Origin: Chloroflexota bacterium
GTDB taxonomy: Bacteria > Chloroflexota > Anaerolineae > J102
Length of the DNA: 64,000 nucleotides
NCBI GenBank assembly: GCA_029782215.1
Contig: JAKOVD010000032.1
Coordinates: forward strand, 1 to 64,000
Direction of reading: 5' to 3'
The position numbers and the translations under genes were made by a program. How positions within the stretch are numbered: the first letter of the stretch is position 1; each line of letters starts with the position of its first letter. The notes below the pieces were generated by a model. That model saw only the letters and a program-made list of their open reading frames with translations. It did no database searches and was not told where the DNA came from. Of this stretch, positions 1 to 7,809 are shown in pieces.

Positions 1-129
1 CTCCACCGGGCTCAAGAGACCCATGAGATAGGCTTTGGCTCTGCTACGGGCCTCACTCCGGACGAAGCGCCCGCCGATACGTTCCATGACTGACTCCAAT
101 TCTTGGGACCATTGTTCGACATCATTCAT
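1..129 (-). CDS. IS701-type transposase, N-terminal 43 residues (cut by window edge)
   Basis: Reading leftward from an ATG at 129, the frame is open to the window edge. It gives a 43-residue N-terminus starting MNDVEQWSQELESVM, followed by RIGGRFVRSEARSRAKAY and MGLLSPVE. The pattern F-x-R-x-E-x-R-x-x-A-x-x-Y-x-x-GLL is the usual opening of IS701-family DDE transposases (family knowledge). A GGAAGG ribosome site lies 8-13 bases upstream of the ATG. A TATAAT -10 box at 167-172 and the palindrome at 182-193 lie upstream. The catalytic domain is outside the window, so it is unknown whether the element is intact. The neighbouring methyltransferase stop codon at 196-198 must be at or very near the element's border. 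Confidence 0.6.
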   Translation of the reverse strand, partial: MNDVEQWSQELESVMERIGGRFVRSEARSRAKAYLMGLLSPVE

Positions 130-166
130 GTTGATGTACCTTCCATCGCTGACTTGTGACGTCGCG

Positions 167-193
167 ATTATACACCAACATCTACAACTGTAG
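167..193 (-). promoter_or_regulatory. -10 box and 12-bp palindrome upstream of the transposase
   Basis: On the minus strand a TATAAT lies at 172-167. A perfect palindrome CTACAACTGTAG (182-193) containing TACANNTGTA sits just upstream of it. TACANNTGTA is the core recognised by BlaI/MecI/CopY-type repressors, but a palindrome here may equally be part of the terminal inverted repeat of the insertion sequence. The -35 region is poor. Confidence 0.3.
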
Positions 194-195
194 TA

Positions 196-759
196 CTAGA
201 AAACCCATGGTACGAACATCTTGGTGCGCTTCATGTATGTCACATAGGCGGGGCCGAAGTAATCAATGTTCTCGCGTTCTTCGAGGCGAGCCGTCGTGGT
301 CAAAAAAAGGGTGCAGAGCAGAGCCAGCCCGGCATCAAGCCAGGACGGGGACTTGAAGAAGATGCCCCAGCCCAGCAGCAGGAGCGAGCTGTATAGGGGA
401 TGGCGGATATACCTGTAGACGCCCGCGGTCACCAGGCGCGACGTCTTCTCCATGCCTAGCAGGGAGGGATCGTCGCGCTGCAGGTCTTGCCCGCCGGTCT
501 TGCGGAGCAGCCTCACTCCCAGGATGACCAACGCCAGCGAAAGCATTAGCAGGACCCACGAAACCACTTGGTGCCACGCGAGCGGGTCAAGGAACCAGCC
601 CTGCACATTGAGAAGGAACATCACCAGGAGCGTTTCCCAGGCAAGGAAGCGATAGAACCCATGCGAGCGAACGCGCCGCAGCGATTGGCGCGAGACGACG
701 ATGAGGACAGTGGTTGCGGCGACGAACAGGATGACGCCGGCCGCCTCAGCACTGCTCAT
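196..759 (-). CDS. Isoprenylcysteine carboxyl methyltransferase-family membrane protein
   Basis: A 187-residue multi-pass membrane protein. The C-terminal half carries the ICMT/PEMT-like methyltransferase signature: GVYRYIRHPLYSSLLLLGWG (residues 113-132, with R119-H120-P) and the acidic LEERENIDYFGPAY segment (159-172, with E160-E161) that binds the S-adenosylmethionine head group in this superfamily. Hydrophobic segments lie at about 8-25, 40-57, 65-83, 122-137 and 141-158. The protein ends normally (RTKMFVPWVF), so the neighbouring insertion sequence has not truncated it. No strong ribosome site is visible. The natural substrate of bacterial members is mostly unknown, so protein prenylcysteine should not be assumed. 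Confidence 0.85.
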   Translation of the reverse strand: MSSAEAAGVILFVAATTVLIVVSRQSLRRVRSHGFYRFLAWETLLVMFLLNVQGWFLDPLAWHQVVSWVLLMLSLALVILGVRLLRKTGGQDLQRDDPSLLGMEKTSRLVTAGVYRYIRHPLYSSLLLLGWGIFFKSPSWLDAGLALLCTLFLTTTARLEERENIDYFGPAYVTYMKRTKMFVPWVF

Positions 760-779
760 GGGGTTGCCAGCAGCACGGC

Positions 780-998
780 TCAGCCTATGCCTTGTGAGCT
801 GGCTCGTCCAGGCCGCTGCTCCCTCCCGGCTGCCGGCTCTCCCGTCTGCAGCAGAAGCTCAGGAGAATGCCTGTGACAATCAAGGCCTGCCAGTGCAGCG
901 CCAGCCGTGAGGAGGGACGCCCACACTCCCAGCCGGCTCGACGCCCACCTGGCGGGGTCTGCCGCACCGCCATGCACAGCTTGAACAGGATCAGACAT
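780..998 (-). pseudogene. Possible frameshifted small membrane protein downstream of the flavodoxin
   Basis: An ATG at 998 overlaps the flavodoxin stop codon (ATGTCTGA), as in translationally coupled genes. The two competing frames each show only half of a plausible small membrane protein. One has a hydrophobic stretch WASLLTAGAALAG; the other has LCMAVRQTPPGGRRAGWE and WQALIVTGILLSFC. This alternation suggests a short two-helix protein scrambled by frameshifts. It may equally be non-coding. No family can be assigned. Confidence 0.25.
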
Positions 999-1506
999 TG
1001 GGTAGATGCTCCTCCTGGTTCAGGATTCGAGTGGCCCAGGCCCTTGCGCGGTCCACCTCGCCTTCCTCCAAAGGTCCTTCCGTGCCCTTGACAATGAAGC
1101 CTTCGGGAGGCGCCACGATCTTGCCGCCAGCATTGGCGAGATTGGACGCAATCTTGGGCGCGGCGTAGCCGAAGCGGTCGAAGATTTTGCCGAAGACACG
1201 CGACGCCCCCGTCAGCTTGTCCATGTCGGTTCGCGTGTCGAAAGTGGCGAACATGACGCCTGCCAACCCGCCCTTTGGGATGCGTTTGAGGAATTCGTGC
1301 ATCGCGGGCGACGGCCGGGAGCCGTGAGTCGGGCCTCCCACCAACAGCAGGTCCAGTCCCGCCAACCGGTCGGGGTGTGCTTCGCCCACCCTGACCACGT
1401 CGACGCTTCCTGTCGTTCCGAGCGCGTCGGATAGACCAGCAGCGACGGCGTGTGCGATCTGGGCGGTATTCCCGTATAGCGAATCATAGATAACGAGAAC
1501 AACCAT
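991..1506 (-). CDS. Flavodoxin-like FMN protein
   Basis: A 171-residue flavodoxin-fold protein. The FMN phosphate loop is at the N-terminus (VIYDSLYGNTAQIA, residues 5-18, S9-L-Y-G-N-T14). The second flavin-contacting loop LVGGPTHGSRPS follows at about 55-66, and FATFDTR lies in the third strand region. Flavodoxins carry one or two electrons on FMN between redox partners. No partner enzyme is encoded next to it, but a second flavodoxin-like gene lies 200 bp upstream on the same strand. An alternative is a flavodoxin-type NAD(P)H:quinone reductase. The start is the ATG at 1506; the ribosome site is weak (AAGGATGG, rather far). Confidence 0.85.
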   Translation of the reverse strand: MVVLVIYDSLYGNTAQIAHAVAAGLSDALGTTGSVDVVRVGEAHPDRLAGLDLLLVGGPTHGSRPSPAMHEFLKRIPKGGLAGVMFATFDTRTDMDKLTGASRVFGKIFDRFGYAAPKIASNLANAGGKIVAPPEGFIVKGTEGPLEEGEVDRARAWATRILNQEEHLPNV

Positions 1507-1704
1507 GGTTCATTATCCATCCTTGAGCCGGCTCGTCTCATGACGCCGCGGCCATTGCCTCAACTCGAAACACCGGATAGCCCGGCGCTATCTTCTCAAG
1601 TCCGGAAAGGGGAGCGTCCTTGTCGACCGGGATGTGTGGCCGGGCGCCGGGCGCGCGCTGGAGATAGGCCTTCAGGACCACCTCTTGAATGCCATCATTG
1701 CCTC

Positions 1705-2220
1705 TCAGGCTGCTTGTTTCAAGGCCTCGGCGATGCCTGTGGCCCAGGAGGTTATCATTTTCCAGTCACGGAAGTCACCGACCGCCGATTTGGCGTTCTT
1801 GAACATCCAGCGCTCAAGGGGATTCAGCTTCTGCAGATCGACGGCGCCGTGAAACAGAGTGTTGTCGCGCGGCCTGATGCGATCGGCAACCGCCTGCAGT
1901 CCCTTCGGAAAGCCCCAGCCTTTGGCAAGCTCCACCGGATCTCCCTCGCCCAGAGGTCCGCTGCCAAACAGCCAGACCTGTTTCGCGGTCAGCGCCTTCT
2001 CGTTGTGCTGCAGAAAGTTCGCTGCCTCCTTGCGCCACCGGCCCATGTAGAGGGCGCTGCCCAACACCACGGCCTGATAGGGGGCCAGGTCCTTGACCTG
2101 GCCAGCAGGCATCACGTCGGTCGCCAGACCTGCCTCTCGCAAGGTCTGGCCGATCCTCGCGGCAATCTCTGCCGTTGCTCCGTACTTGGTGGCGTAAGCT
2201 ACCAGGACTCGAATTTCCAT
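1705..2220 (-). CDS. Flavodoxin-domain protein, HemG-like
   Basis: A 171-residue protein with a flavodoxin fold: VLVAYATKYGATAEIA near the N-terminus (FMN phosphate loop, T11 to T16) and VVLGSALYMGRWRKEAANFL further on. This arrangement resembles the flavodoxin_5/HemG group, to which menaquinone-dependent protoporphyrinogen oxidase belongs. Membership does not prove that activity, and no haem genes are nearby. The ATG at 2220 is chosen because GGAGG lies 5 bases upstream. A GTG at 2232 is in frame but sits on the ribosome site. It is divergent from the acyltransferase at 2665 across a 444-bp gap. Confidence 0.8.
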   Translation of the reverse strand: MEIRVLVAYATKYGATAEIAARIGQTLREAGLATDVMPAGQVKDLAPYQAVVLGSALYMGRWRKEAANFLQHNEKALTAKQVWLFGSGPLGEGDPVELAKGWGFPKGLQAVADRIRPRDNTLFHGAVDLQKLNPLERWMFKNAKSAVGDFRDWKMITSWATGIAEALKQAA

Positions 2221-2593
2221 GCGAACCTCCACCTATGCATCTTTGCTATCTCTTAACACCAATAACGAAAGGTGATTGAGTGTGTTATGAGGTGTTCCAG
2301 ATAGATCTCCATGCTAACATGGAGATGCGCAAATGGTCACATTCGGTCCAGCGCCTGTGCCATACGGACGGGCGCACCTACAGCAAAGACCCTGCCATCG
2401 CTCGCCCAACGGCGCGACAGAGCACTGGGCTGAGCCCACTTCGAGGCGTGGAAACACACGTGATGAGCGCCCTCGCCACCGATCTGGTGGCGACCAGCCG
2501 GCGTGCCGGACAGGACGGGATACCGACGGCGAACCACCAGGCGCCGCCGGGGCACGTTTGTGCAAACACGCGCGGATTCAGGACAAATAGGTC
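2221..2593. other. Intergenic region with a 9-bp inverted repeat
   Basis: No credible gene is visible here. A perfect inverted repeat ATCTCCATG-ctaa-CATGGAGAT spans 2305-2326, about 85 bp upstream of the flavodoxin start. It could be an operator for that gene or a small hairpin. Short open frames in the stretch have no recognisable composition or ribosome sites. Confidence 0.5.
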
Positions 2594-2622
2594 TTGAATC
2601 AAACGGTTTTTGGTGCTATCAT
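2594..2622 (+). promoter_or_regulatory. Sigma70-like promoter of the acyltransferase gene
   Basis: TTGAAT (2594-2599), a 17-base spacer and TATCAT (2617-2622) lie 43 bases upstream of the ATG at 2665. This is consistent with a short untranslated leader. Confidence 0.6.
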
Positions 2623-2664
2623 TTTCATAGGTTTTTCAGGCGCGGTCACCAGGCAAGGAGGTGC

Positions 2665-3864
2665 ATGATGACGACGCAACTAGCGGGGACTCGAAGGTCA
2701 GTAGCGCAGCCTGCTGCCAAGACGCATGTCGCGACATCAGGTCGCCTGCTCTACATCGACAATCTGCGCATTCTGCTTGTCACCATGGTGATCCTCATCC
2801 ATGTCGCCATCACCTACGGGGCAGCAGGGCAGTGGGGTTACTACGTCGAGCCGGGAGAGATGAACACTGTGGCGGTTGTGGTCATCTCCATCATCGGCGC
2901 CATTGGGAGTTCTTTCTTCATGGGCCTGTTCTTCATGATCGCGGGCTACTTCACCCCGCGTTCCTACGATCGCAAAGGCCCGCGGGCATTCACGGTTGAC
3001 CGGCTCATTCGCCTGGGCATCCCTCTGCTGGTTTTTGCCGTTGTCATCGATCCGCTGATCAATTACATCCGGGAGTTCTACTTTGGCTTCCGCGGCTGGC
3101 CCTGGCAGTTGTTTCCCGGCACCATTCCGGTTGCGCCCGGACCGCTGTGGTTTGTCGAAGCCCTGCTGATCTTCTCGCTCGTCTACGTGCTGTGGCGGCT
3201 GGTGTTCCAGCGCGTCCCTCCTCCCCCGCCCCCGGATGGTGAAGCCAGGGCCCCCGCCGACTGGGCCATCGCCCTCTTCGGCCTCGCCGTTGGCCTGGCG
3301 ACTTTCCTGGTGCGCATCTGGGCGCCGGTCGGCTGGTGGCTCGAACCCCTGCACCTGGAGCTCGCATCCTTCGCCAACTATATCGCCCTGTTCACCATCG
3401 GCATCCTGGCCTATCGGCATAACTGGCTGGTCGGGCTGAGCGATGCCCAGGGCAGAACTTGGGCATGGATCGCCGCTGTTCTGGTGGTCGCACTTGTCGT
3501 CATCGGCCTCTCGTCCGGGGCGCTTTCCGGAAGCAACTCGGGCTTCGACGGCGGCCTTAACCGCTGGTCCTTGCTCGCCTCGGTCTGGCAGCAGCTCATG
3601 TGCATCGCCATGGTGGTCGTGCTCCTGGTTGGGTTCCGCAAGCGTTTCAACCATCAGAGCGGCTTGGCCAAGGCGATGTCCGACTCCACCTATGCCGTCT
3701 ACGTGCTCCACCCGCTCATCATCGTTCCGCTTGCCGTCGTCCTCAGCCCGATCCACATGGAACCGGCGCTGAAGTTCCTGCTGGTAGCGCCCCTGGCAGT
3801 GGCCCTCTGCTTCCTTGCCGGGTACGGCGTGCGCCAGCTTCCCCTGGTCAGACAGGTCTTGTAA
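2665..3864 (+). CDS. Acyltransferase-3 family integral membrane protein
   Basis: A 399-residue multi-pass membrane protein of the acyltransferase-3 (OafA/YrhL/OpgC-like) family. The family's first-helix pattern is present: YIDNLRILLVTMVILIHVAITYG, with the key His in LIHV, followed by FFMGLFFMIAGYF and the Arg-rich DRLIRLGIPLL. About ten hydrophobic segments run to the C-terminus, where TYAVYVLHPLIIVPLAVV matches the terminal family motif. Such enzymes transfer acyl groups to extracytoplasmic glycans or lipids. The start is the first of two ATGs (2665/2668) directly after AAGGAGGTG. The upstream frame is open, but its composition is unlike the protein. The substrate is unknown. Confidence 0.85.
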   Translation: MMTTQLAGTRRSVAQPAAKTHVATSGRLLYIDNLRILLVTMVILIHVAITYGAAGQWGYYVEPGEMNTVAVVVISIIGAIGSSFFMGLFFMIAGYFTPRSYDRKGPRAFTVDRLIRLGIPLLVFAVVIDPLINYIREFYFGFRGWPWQLFPGTIPVAPGPLWFVEALLIFSLVYVLWRLVFQRVPPPPPPDGEARAPADWAIALFGLAVGLATFLVRIWAPVGWWLEPLHLELASFANYIALFTIGILAYRHNWLVGLSDAQGRTWAWIAAVLVVALVVIGLSSGALSGSNSGFDGGLNRWSLLASVWQQLMCIAMVVVLLVGFRKRFNHQSGLAKAMSDSTYAVYVLHPLIIVPLAVVLSPIHMEPALKFLLVAPLAVALCFLAGYGVRQLPLVRQVL

Positions 3865-3924
3865 CGGCGCCAGTCGGCGCTGATGGCAGTCTCACAACCG
3901 GCGCTGGAGGTCGCGTGGGTCGCG

Positions 3925-4761
3925 ATGACGCAAAATCCCGACTCTTCCCTCACGGGCGTGGCGGAGACGCTGCTCTTCCCACTTGAGGTGCGGGCGCTCG
4001 AAAGCCAGCGGCCCGATGCGTTGCTCAGGGATGAGGTGGCCCTGGCCCTGGTGGCACAGTTGGACCCCGGGTTCACACGCCTCAAACAGATCCGCATGGA
4101 CGAGAGCGATCAGGTGACCCTCATCCTCCGCAACCGCGAGTTCGACAACCTGGCGCGAGGTTTCCTGGAGCGCTGCCCCGACGCAGTCGTGGTCCACGTT
4201 GGCTGCGGCCTCGACGCCCGCTTCCAGCGCGTGGACAACGGCCAGGTCGACTGGTATGACCTTGACCTGCCGGAAGTGATCGCCTTGCGCCGCCAGCTCA
4301 TCGGCGGCGAAGCCGGGCGCTATCACCTCCTTGCCAGCTCGTTTCTTGACGGCGCCTGGATAGAAAAGGTGGGCATTCACCGCCCACGCCCCTTCCTGTT
4401 CCTGGCCGAAGGGGTCTTGATGTACCTCGAGCCGGCCCAGGTCAGGACAGCCGTGCACATGCTGCGCGGCAGCTTCCCAGGCTGTGAGCTGATCTTTGAC
4501 GCCTTCTCGCCTTTCCTGGTTCGGGCCAATAACCTCCGGTTCACGCTCTCCCGCAGCGATATTCGCAGCCCCTACCACTGGGGGCTCAAGCGCGGCAGCG
4601 ATGTTGAAGGCTGGGACGAAGGCATCCGGCTGCTCGACGCCTGGTTTCCTTTCGACCAGCCCGAGCCCCGGCTTGCGAAGGTGCAGTGGGTGAAGCACGT
4701 CCCCTTCCTGGCCAGGGTCATCGGCATCTTCCACTACCGGCTTGGCGAGATGGTGGTGTGA
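3925..4761 (+). CDS. LCMT/TcmP-like class I SAM O-methyltransferase
   Basis: A 278-residue leucine carboxyl methyltransferase (Ppm1/LCMT/TcmP) family protein. It has LTGVAETLLFPLEVRALES at the N-terminus, then VVHVGCGLDARFQRV (SAM glycine-rich loop), WYDLDLPEVIALRRQL (acidic SAM-ribose strand) and FLFLAEGVLMYL, all hallmarks of the family. Bacterial members methylate carboxyl or hydroxyl groups of small molecules such as polyketides. The ATG at 3925 gives the usual family N-terminus. An ATG at 3883 is also in frame and would add 14 residues; neither has a well-placed ribosome site. The gene follows the acyltransferase closely and may be cotranscribed. Confidence 0.8.
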   Translation: MTQNPDSSLTGVAETLLFPLEVRALESQRPDALLRDEVALALVAQLDPGFTRLKQIRMDESDQVTLILRNREFDNLARGFLERCPDAVVVHVGCGLDARFQRVDNGQVDWYDLDLPEVIALRRQLIGGEAGRYHLLASSFLDGAWIEKVGIHRPRPFLFLAEGVLMYLEPAQVRTAVHMLRGSFPGCELIFDAFSPFLVRANNLRFTLSRSDIRSPYHWGLKRGSDVEGWDEGIRLLDAWFPFDQPEPRLAKVQWVKHVPFLARVIGIFHYRLGEMVV

Positions 4762-4836
4762 TGCTGACATCCATCGCCTACACATCGGCGCCGCGGCCAT
4801 CCTCCGCCCGTCAATGGGACGGAAAGGAGATCTTCC

Positions 4837-6393
4837 ATGAGTTGTTCAACAGGTATCGGGGGCGCCTTTCTGAAAGTGCCTGCGGCACTGACCCTTTTGA
4901 TCGTGCTTGCCGGTGGTCTGGCAAGCTGCGCCCTCGGCAGCGCCCTCCCCGCCGGAACGGGCGAGTACTGGCCGACTGAAGGCTGGCGCAGCGTGACGCC
5001 AGAGTCCAAGGGCTTCGATTCCGCCAAGCTCGCTGAAGGACTGCTGGCCATCCGGGACAACCTCCCCGTCAACAGCGTTCTGATCATTCGGGATGGCTAC
5101 GTGATCGTCGACGCCAATTTCTATCCCTACGACGGCGCGCTCCATGACCTTGCCTCGGTCACGAAAAGCGTCATGACCACTTTGGTGGGCATTGCCGCCG
5201 ACCAGGGCAAGCTCAAGCTCGACCAGCCCATGCTCTCATTCTTCCCGGACGCCGCTCTCACCGATCGCAGCGCGGACAGGGAGAAGATCACCATCCGGCA
5301 CCTGACCAACATGGCCAGTGGCCTGGAGTCGACCGGGATAGCAGGAGGTGAGGCTACGCTCCAGCAGATGCTGGCCAGCGACGATTGGGTGCATTTTGCC
5401 CTGGATCGCAAGGTGGTCTCTGAACCGGGCACCCAATTCGTTTATGACAGTCCGGGGATGCATCTGCTCTCGGCCATCGTGCAGAAGGCGACAGGAATGA
5501 CGGCGTTGGACTACGCCCGGAATACCCTCTTCGAGCCGTTGGGCATCCACGAGGTCAACTGGCCGTCCGATCCCCAGGGCGTCACTCATGGTTGGGGCGA
5601 CCTCATGCTGAGTCCCCGCGACGCCGCCAAGATCGGCTACCTTTTTCTGAACAAGGGGCGCTGGGACGGGAAGCAGATCGTTTCCAGCCAGTGGGTGGAG
5701 CAGGCGACGCAGCGCCACATCGTGGCGCCTGACGGCGAAGGCTACGGCTATGGCTGGTGGACGGCGCCCGAGAACAATGGCGAGTACTATGCCATGGGGC
5801 GCGGTGGCCAGTACATCCGCGTCATTCCTGCGCTTAACGCCGTGGTCGTGGTGACGAGCCAGGGAGCGGAGTGGGATCAAGTTGTTCCCTATTTGGAGCA
5901 GGCGCTGGTCGACACGGAGAAACCACTCCCGGCCAACCCGGCCGGGGAGGACAAGCTCAAGGCTGCTCTTGCTGCCATCCAGCAGTCTCCGCCGGCCCAG
6001 GCCGTGTCGTCCCTGCCTGACGTGGCGAAGACGGTCTCTGGCGTGACCTACGAACTTGCCAACAACTCCTATCACGTCAAGAGCATTCGCCTGGATTTCA
6101 AGGACCCGGCGGAGGCGGTGATGACCCTCACGTTCGACGATGGTCGCGATCCATGGACGGTGCCGGTCGGGTTGGATGGCGTCTACCGTTTCTACCAGGG
6201 CGAGAATGGCCGGCCTGCCGGTTGCCGTGGCCGTTGGGAGGACGCCGACACCCTCAGCATCGATCTGAACACCATCGGCAATCTGAACGCCTATGACATT
6301 CGCATAGGCTTCAAAGGCGACCATATCAGCTTCTCCGCCTCCGAACGGACCGGTGGATCGGGCGTCGCCGCCATCGGGAAGCGTCAGCCCTGA
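4837..6393 (+). CDS. Serine-hydrolase (class C beta-lactamase-like) lipoprotein
   Basis: A 518-residue protein. A hydrophobic leader with the lipobox LASC (Cys31) predicts a lipoprotein anchored outside the membrane. The penicillin-binding/class C beta-lactamase fold follows: the catalytic SxxK tetrad S107-V-T-K110, then Y203-D-S205 in the position of the YxN motif (Asn replaced by Ser, common in esterase-like members), and GRGGQY in the KTG-like position near residue 325. A C-terminal domain of about 150 residues resembles the lipocalin-like tails of such hydrolases. AAAGGAG lies 8 bases before the ATG. The likely role is an esterase or peptidase on the cell surface; a true beta-lactamase is less likely. 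Confidence 0.85.
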   Translation: MSCSTGIGGAFLKVPAALTLLIVLAGGLASCALGSALPAGTGEYWPTEGWRSVTPESKGFDSAKLAEGLLAIRDNLPVNSVLIIRDGYVIVDANFYPYDGALHDLASVTKSVMTTLVGIAADQGKLKLDQPMLSFFPDAALTDRSADREKITIRHLTNMASGLESTGIAGGEATLQQMLASDDWVHFALDRKVVSEPGTQFVYDSPGMHLLSAIVQKATGMTALDYARNTLFEPLGIHEVNWPSDPQGVTHGWGDLMLSPRDAAKIGYLFLNKGRWDGKQIVSSQWVEQATQRHIVAPDGEGYGYGWWTAPENNGEYYAMGRGGQYIRVIPALNAVVVVTSQGAEWDQVVPYLEQALVDTEKPLPANPAGEDKLKAALAAIQQSPPAQAVSSLPDVAKTVSGVTYELANNSYHVKSIRLDFKDPAEAVMTLTFDDGRDPWTVPVGLDGVYRFYQGENGRPAGCRGRWEDADTLSIDLNTIGNLNAYDIRIGFKGDHISFSASERTGGSGVAAIGKRQP

Positions 6394-6408
6394 CCAGGAA
6401 GATCTGAG

Positions 6409-6891
6409 ATGAAGGACACCGAGCGACTCGATGCCATCCTGAGGTTCGCCCTCGCTGGCCTCATCTTGGCGATCGTCAAAGTGGCGGCGCTGGCCCTCCT
6501 CTATCGGTATGTTGTGCGTCCCTGGCATCTGCGTTGGATGGCCAGCGACGAAGAGGTGAACCGGTCTCTGCCCGGAGATGACCTGGTGCCCCACCCCACG
6601 ATCTCCCTCACGCGGGCGATCACGATCGAGGCGCCGCCCGCAGTCGTGTGGCCCTGGCTGGTGCAGATGGGATACCGCCGCGCCGGCTGGTACTCCTACG
6701 ACCGCTTCGACAACGACGGGGTTCAGGTCCGCCAGATCCTGCCCCAGTTTCAGGAGCTGCACATCGGCGACATGATGTAAACGAACGCGAACGGCGGGTT
6801 CAGGGTGGAACAGAACGAGCCCGGACGGTTCATCGTGGGCTTGATCCGCGGCGCCGAGACCGGGGCGTACGGTGGCCTCGCAGACACGTAG
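6409..6891 (+). pseudogene. SRPBCC-like membrane-anchored protein interrupted by an in-frame TAA
   Basis: The first 123 codons encode an N-terminal membrane helix and the start of a SRPBCC-like domain (SLTRAITIEAPPAVVWPWL, then MGYRRAGWYSYD). TAA at 6778-6780 ends the frame after LHIGDMM. In the same frame the sequence resumes with family-like text (NGGFRVEQNEPGRFIVGLI) and runs to TAG at 6889-6891. This looks like a nonsense mutation plus loss of the C-terminal half, because normal members are longer. The start ATG at 6409 follows the lipoprotein gene by 15 bp with AGGAAGATC upstream. A short functional protein cannot be excluded. Confidence 0.6.
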
Positions 6892-6969
6892 AGTGGACAG
6901 CGTTGCGGGGTGTTCGCTTGAGAAATGAGCGTGGTTGGCCCTATAATGATGTGTACTGGGGATTGCCAG

Positions 6970-7806
6970 ATGCCACAGAACACCAAGATCGTCGTTGTCA
7001 TGCCGGCCTACAATGCGGCCAGGACGCTTGAACGGACCTACAAGGATCTGCCTGCCAACGTCGTGGATCACGTCATCCTGGTGGACGATGTCAGTCAGGA
7101 CGAGACAGTTGAGATCGCCCAGCGCCTGGGTCTGAAGGTGATCGTGCACGTTCAGAACCGGGGCTACGGCGGCAACCAGAAGACGTGCTACCTGGAAGCG
7201 CTCCGCGATGGGGCAGATGTGGTGGTCATGCTCCATCCCGACTATCAATACGACTCTCGTCTCGTGCCCCAATTGGTGGCGCCAATCCAACAAGGCACCG
7301 CCGACCTTGTGCTCGGATCGCGGCTCCTGGGCAGCGGTGCGCTGGCGGGCGGGATGCCGATGTGGAAATATGTCTCTAACCGTTTGCTCACCATCACCGA
7401 GAACATCGTCTTGGGACAGCACCTCTCCGAGTGCCACACCGGCTTCCGCGCTTACAGCCGTCGTCTGCTGGAGACCATCCCCTTTGTTCTCAATTCGGAA
7501 GAATTTGTCTTCGACACCGAAGTCATCGCCGAGACTGTCGCCTTTGGGTTCATGATCGCCGAAATCCCGGTGCCTACGCGATACTTTGCCGACGCCTCAT
7601 CGGTAAACTTCCGTCGAAGTGTCATCTATGGGTTGGGCACCCTGGCAACGATGGCGCGCTTCATGCTCGATCGCTGGGGAGTTCGCCGGTCGCCGCAGTT
7701 TCGCCGGAACCTGCGCAGTGTCATCAGCCGCTATCATGCCGCAGCCATCTTCCGCGACCTCCCGGCCTCGGCGGAACAGCATCAACTGCCGTTCCAGGCT
7801 GCGTGA
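6970..7806 (+). CDS. Family 2 glycosyltransferase
   Basis: A 278-residue GT-A fold glycosyltransferase. The N-terminus [21 protein letters not shown] is the nucleotide-sugar strand, followed by [16 protein letters not shown], the [15 protein letters not shown] segment and the metal-binding HPDYQYD region. LGSRLLG and [15 protein letters not shown] are typical of DPM1/Gtr-like GT2 enzymes. No C-terminal membrane helix is evident. The chosen ATG at 6970 gives the usual family start; ATGs at 6925, 6946 and 6949 are in frame. The gene ends 3 bases before the GTG of the large membrane protein at 7810, so the two are probably translated together in surface glycan assembly. Confidence 0.85.
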   Translation: MPQNTKIVVVMPAYNAARTLERTYKDLPANVVDHVILVDDVSQDETVEIAQRLGLKVIVHVQNRGYGGNQKTCYLEALRDGADVVVMLHPDYQYDSRLVPQLVAPIQQGTADLVLGSRLLGSGALAGGMPMWKYVSNRLLTITENIVLGQHLSECHTGFRAYSRRLLETIPFVLNSEEFVFDTEVIAETVAFGFMIAEIPVPTRYFADASSVNFRRSVIYGLGTLATMARFMLDRWGVRRSPQFRRNLRSVISRYHAAAIFRDLPASAEQHQLPFQAA

Positions 7807-7809
7807 CGT

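Noticed and set aside
5236..7437. A 733-codon minus-strand open frame across the lipoprotein and GT2 genes
   Set aside because: It is antisense to clearly recognisable proteins and its translation is His/Arg/Gly-rich with no domain, as expected for the shadow of GC-rich coding DNA.
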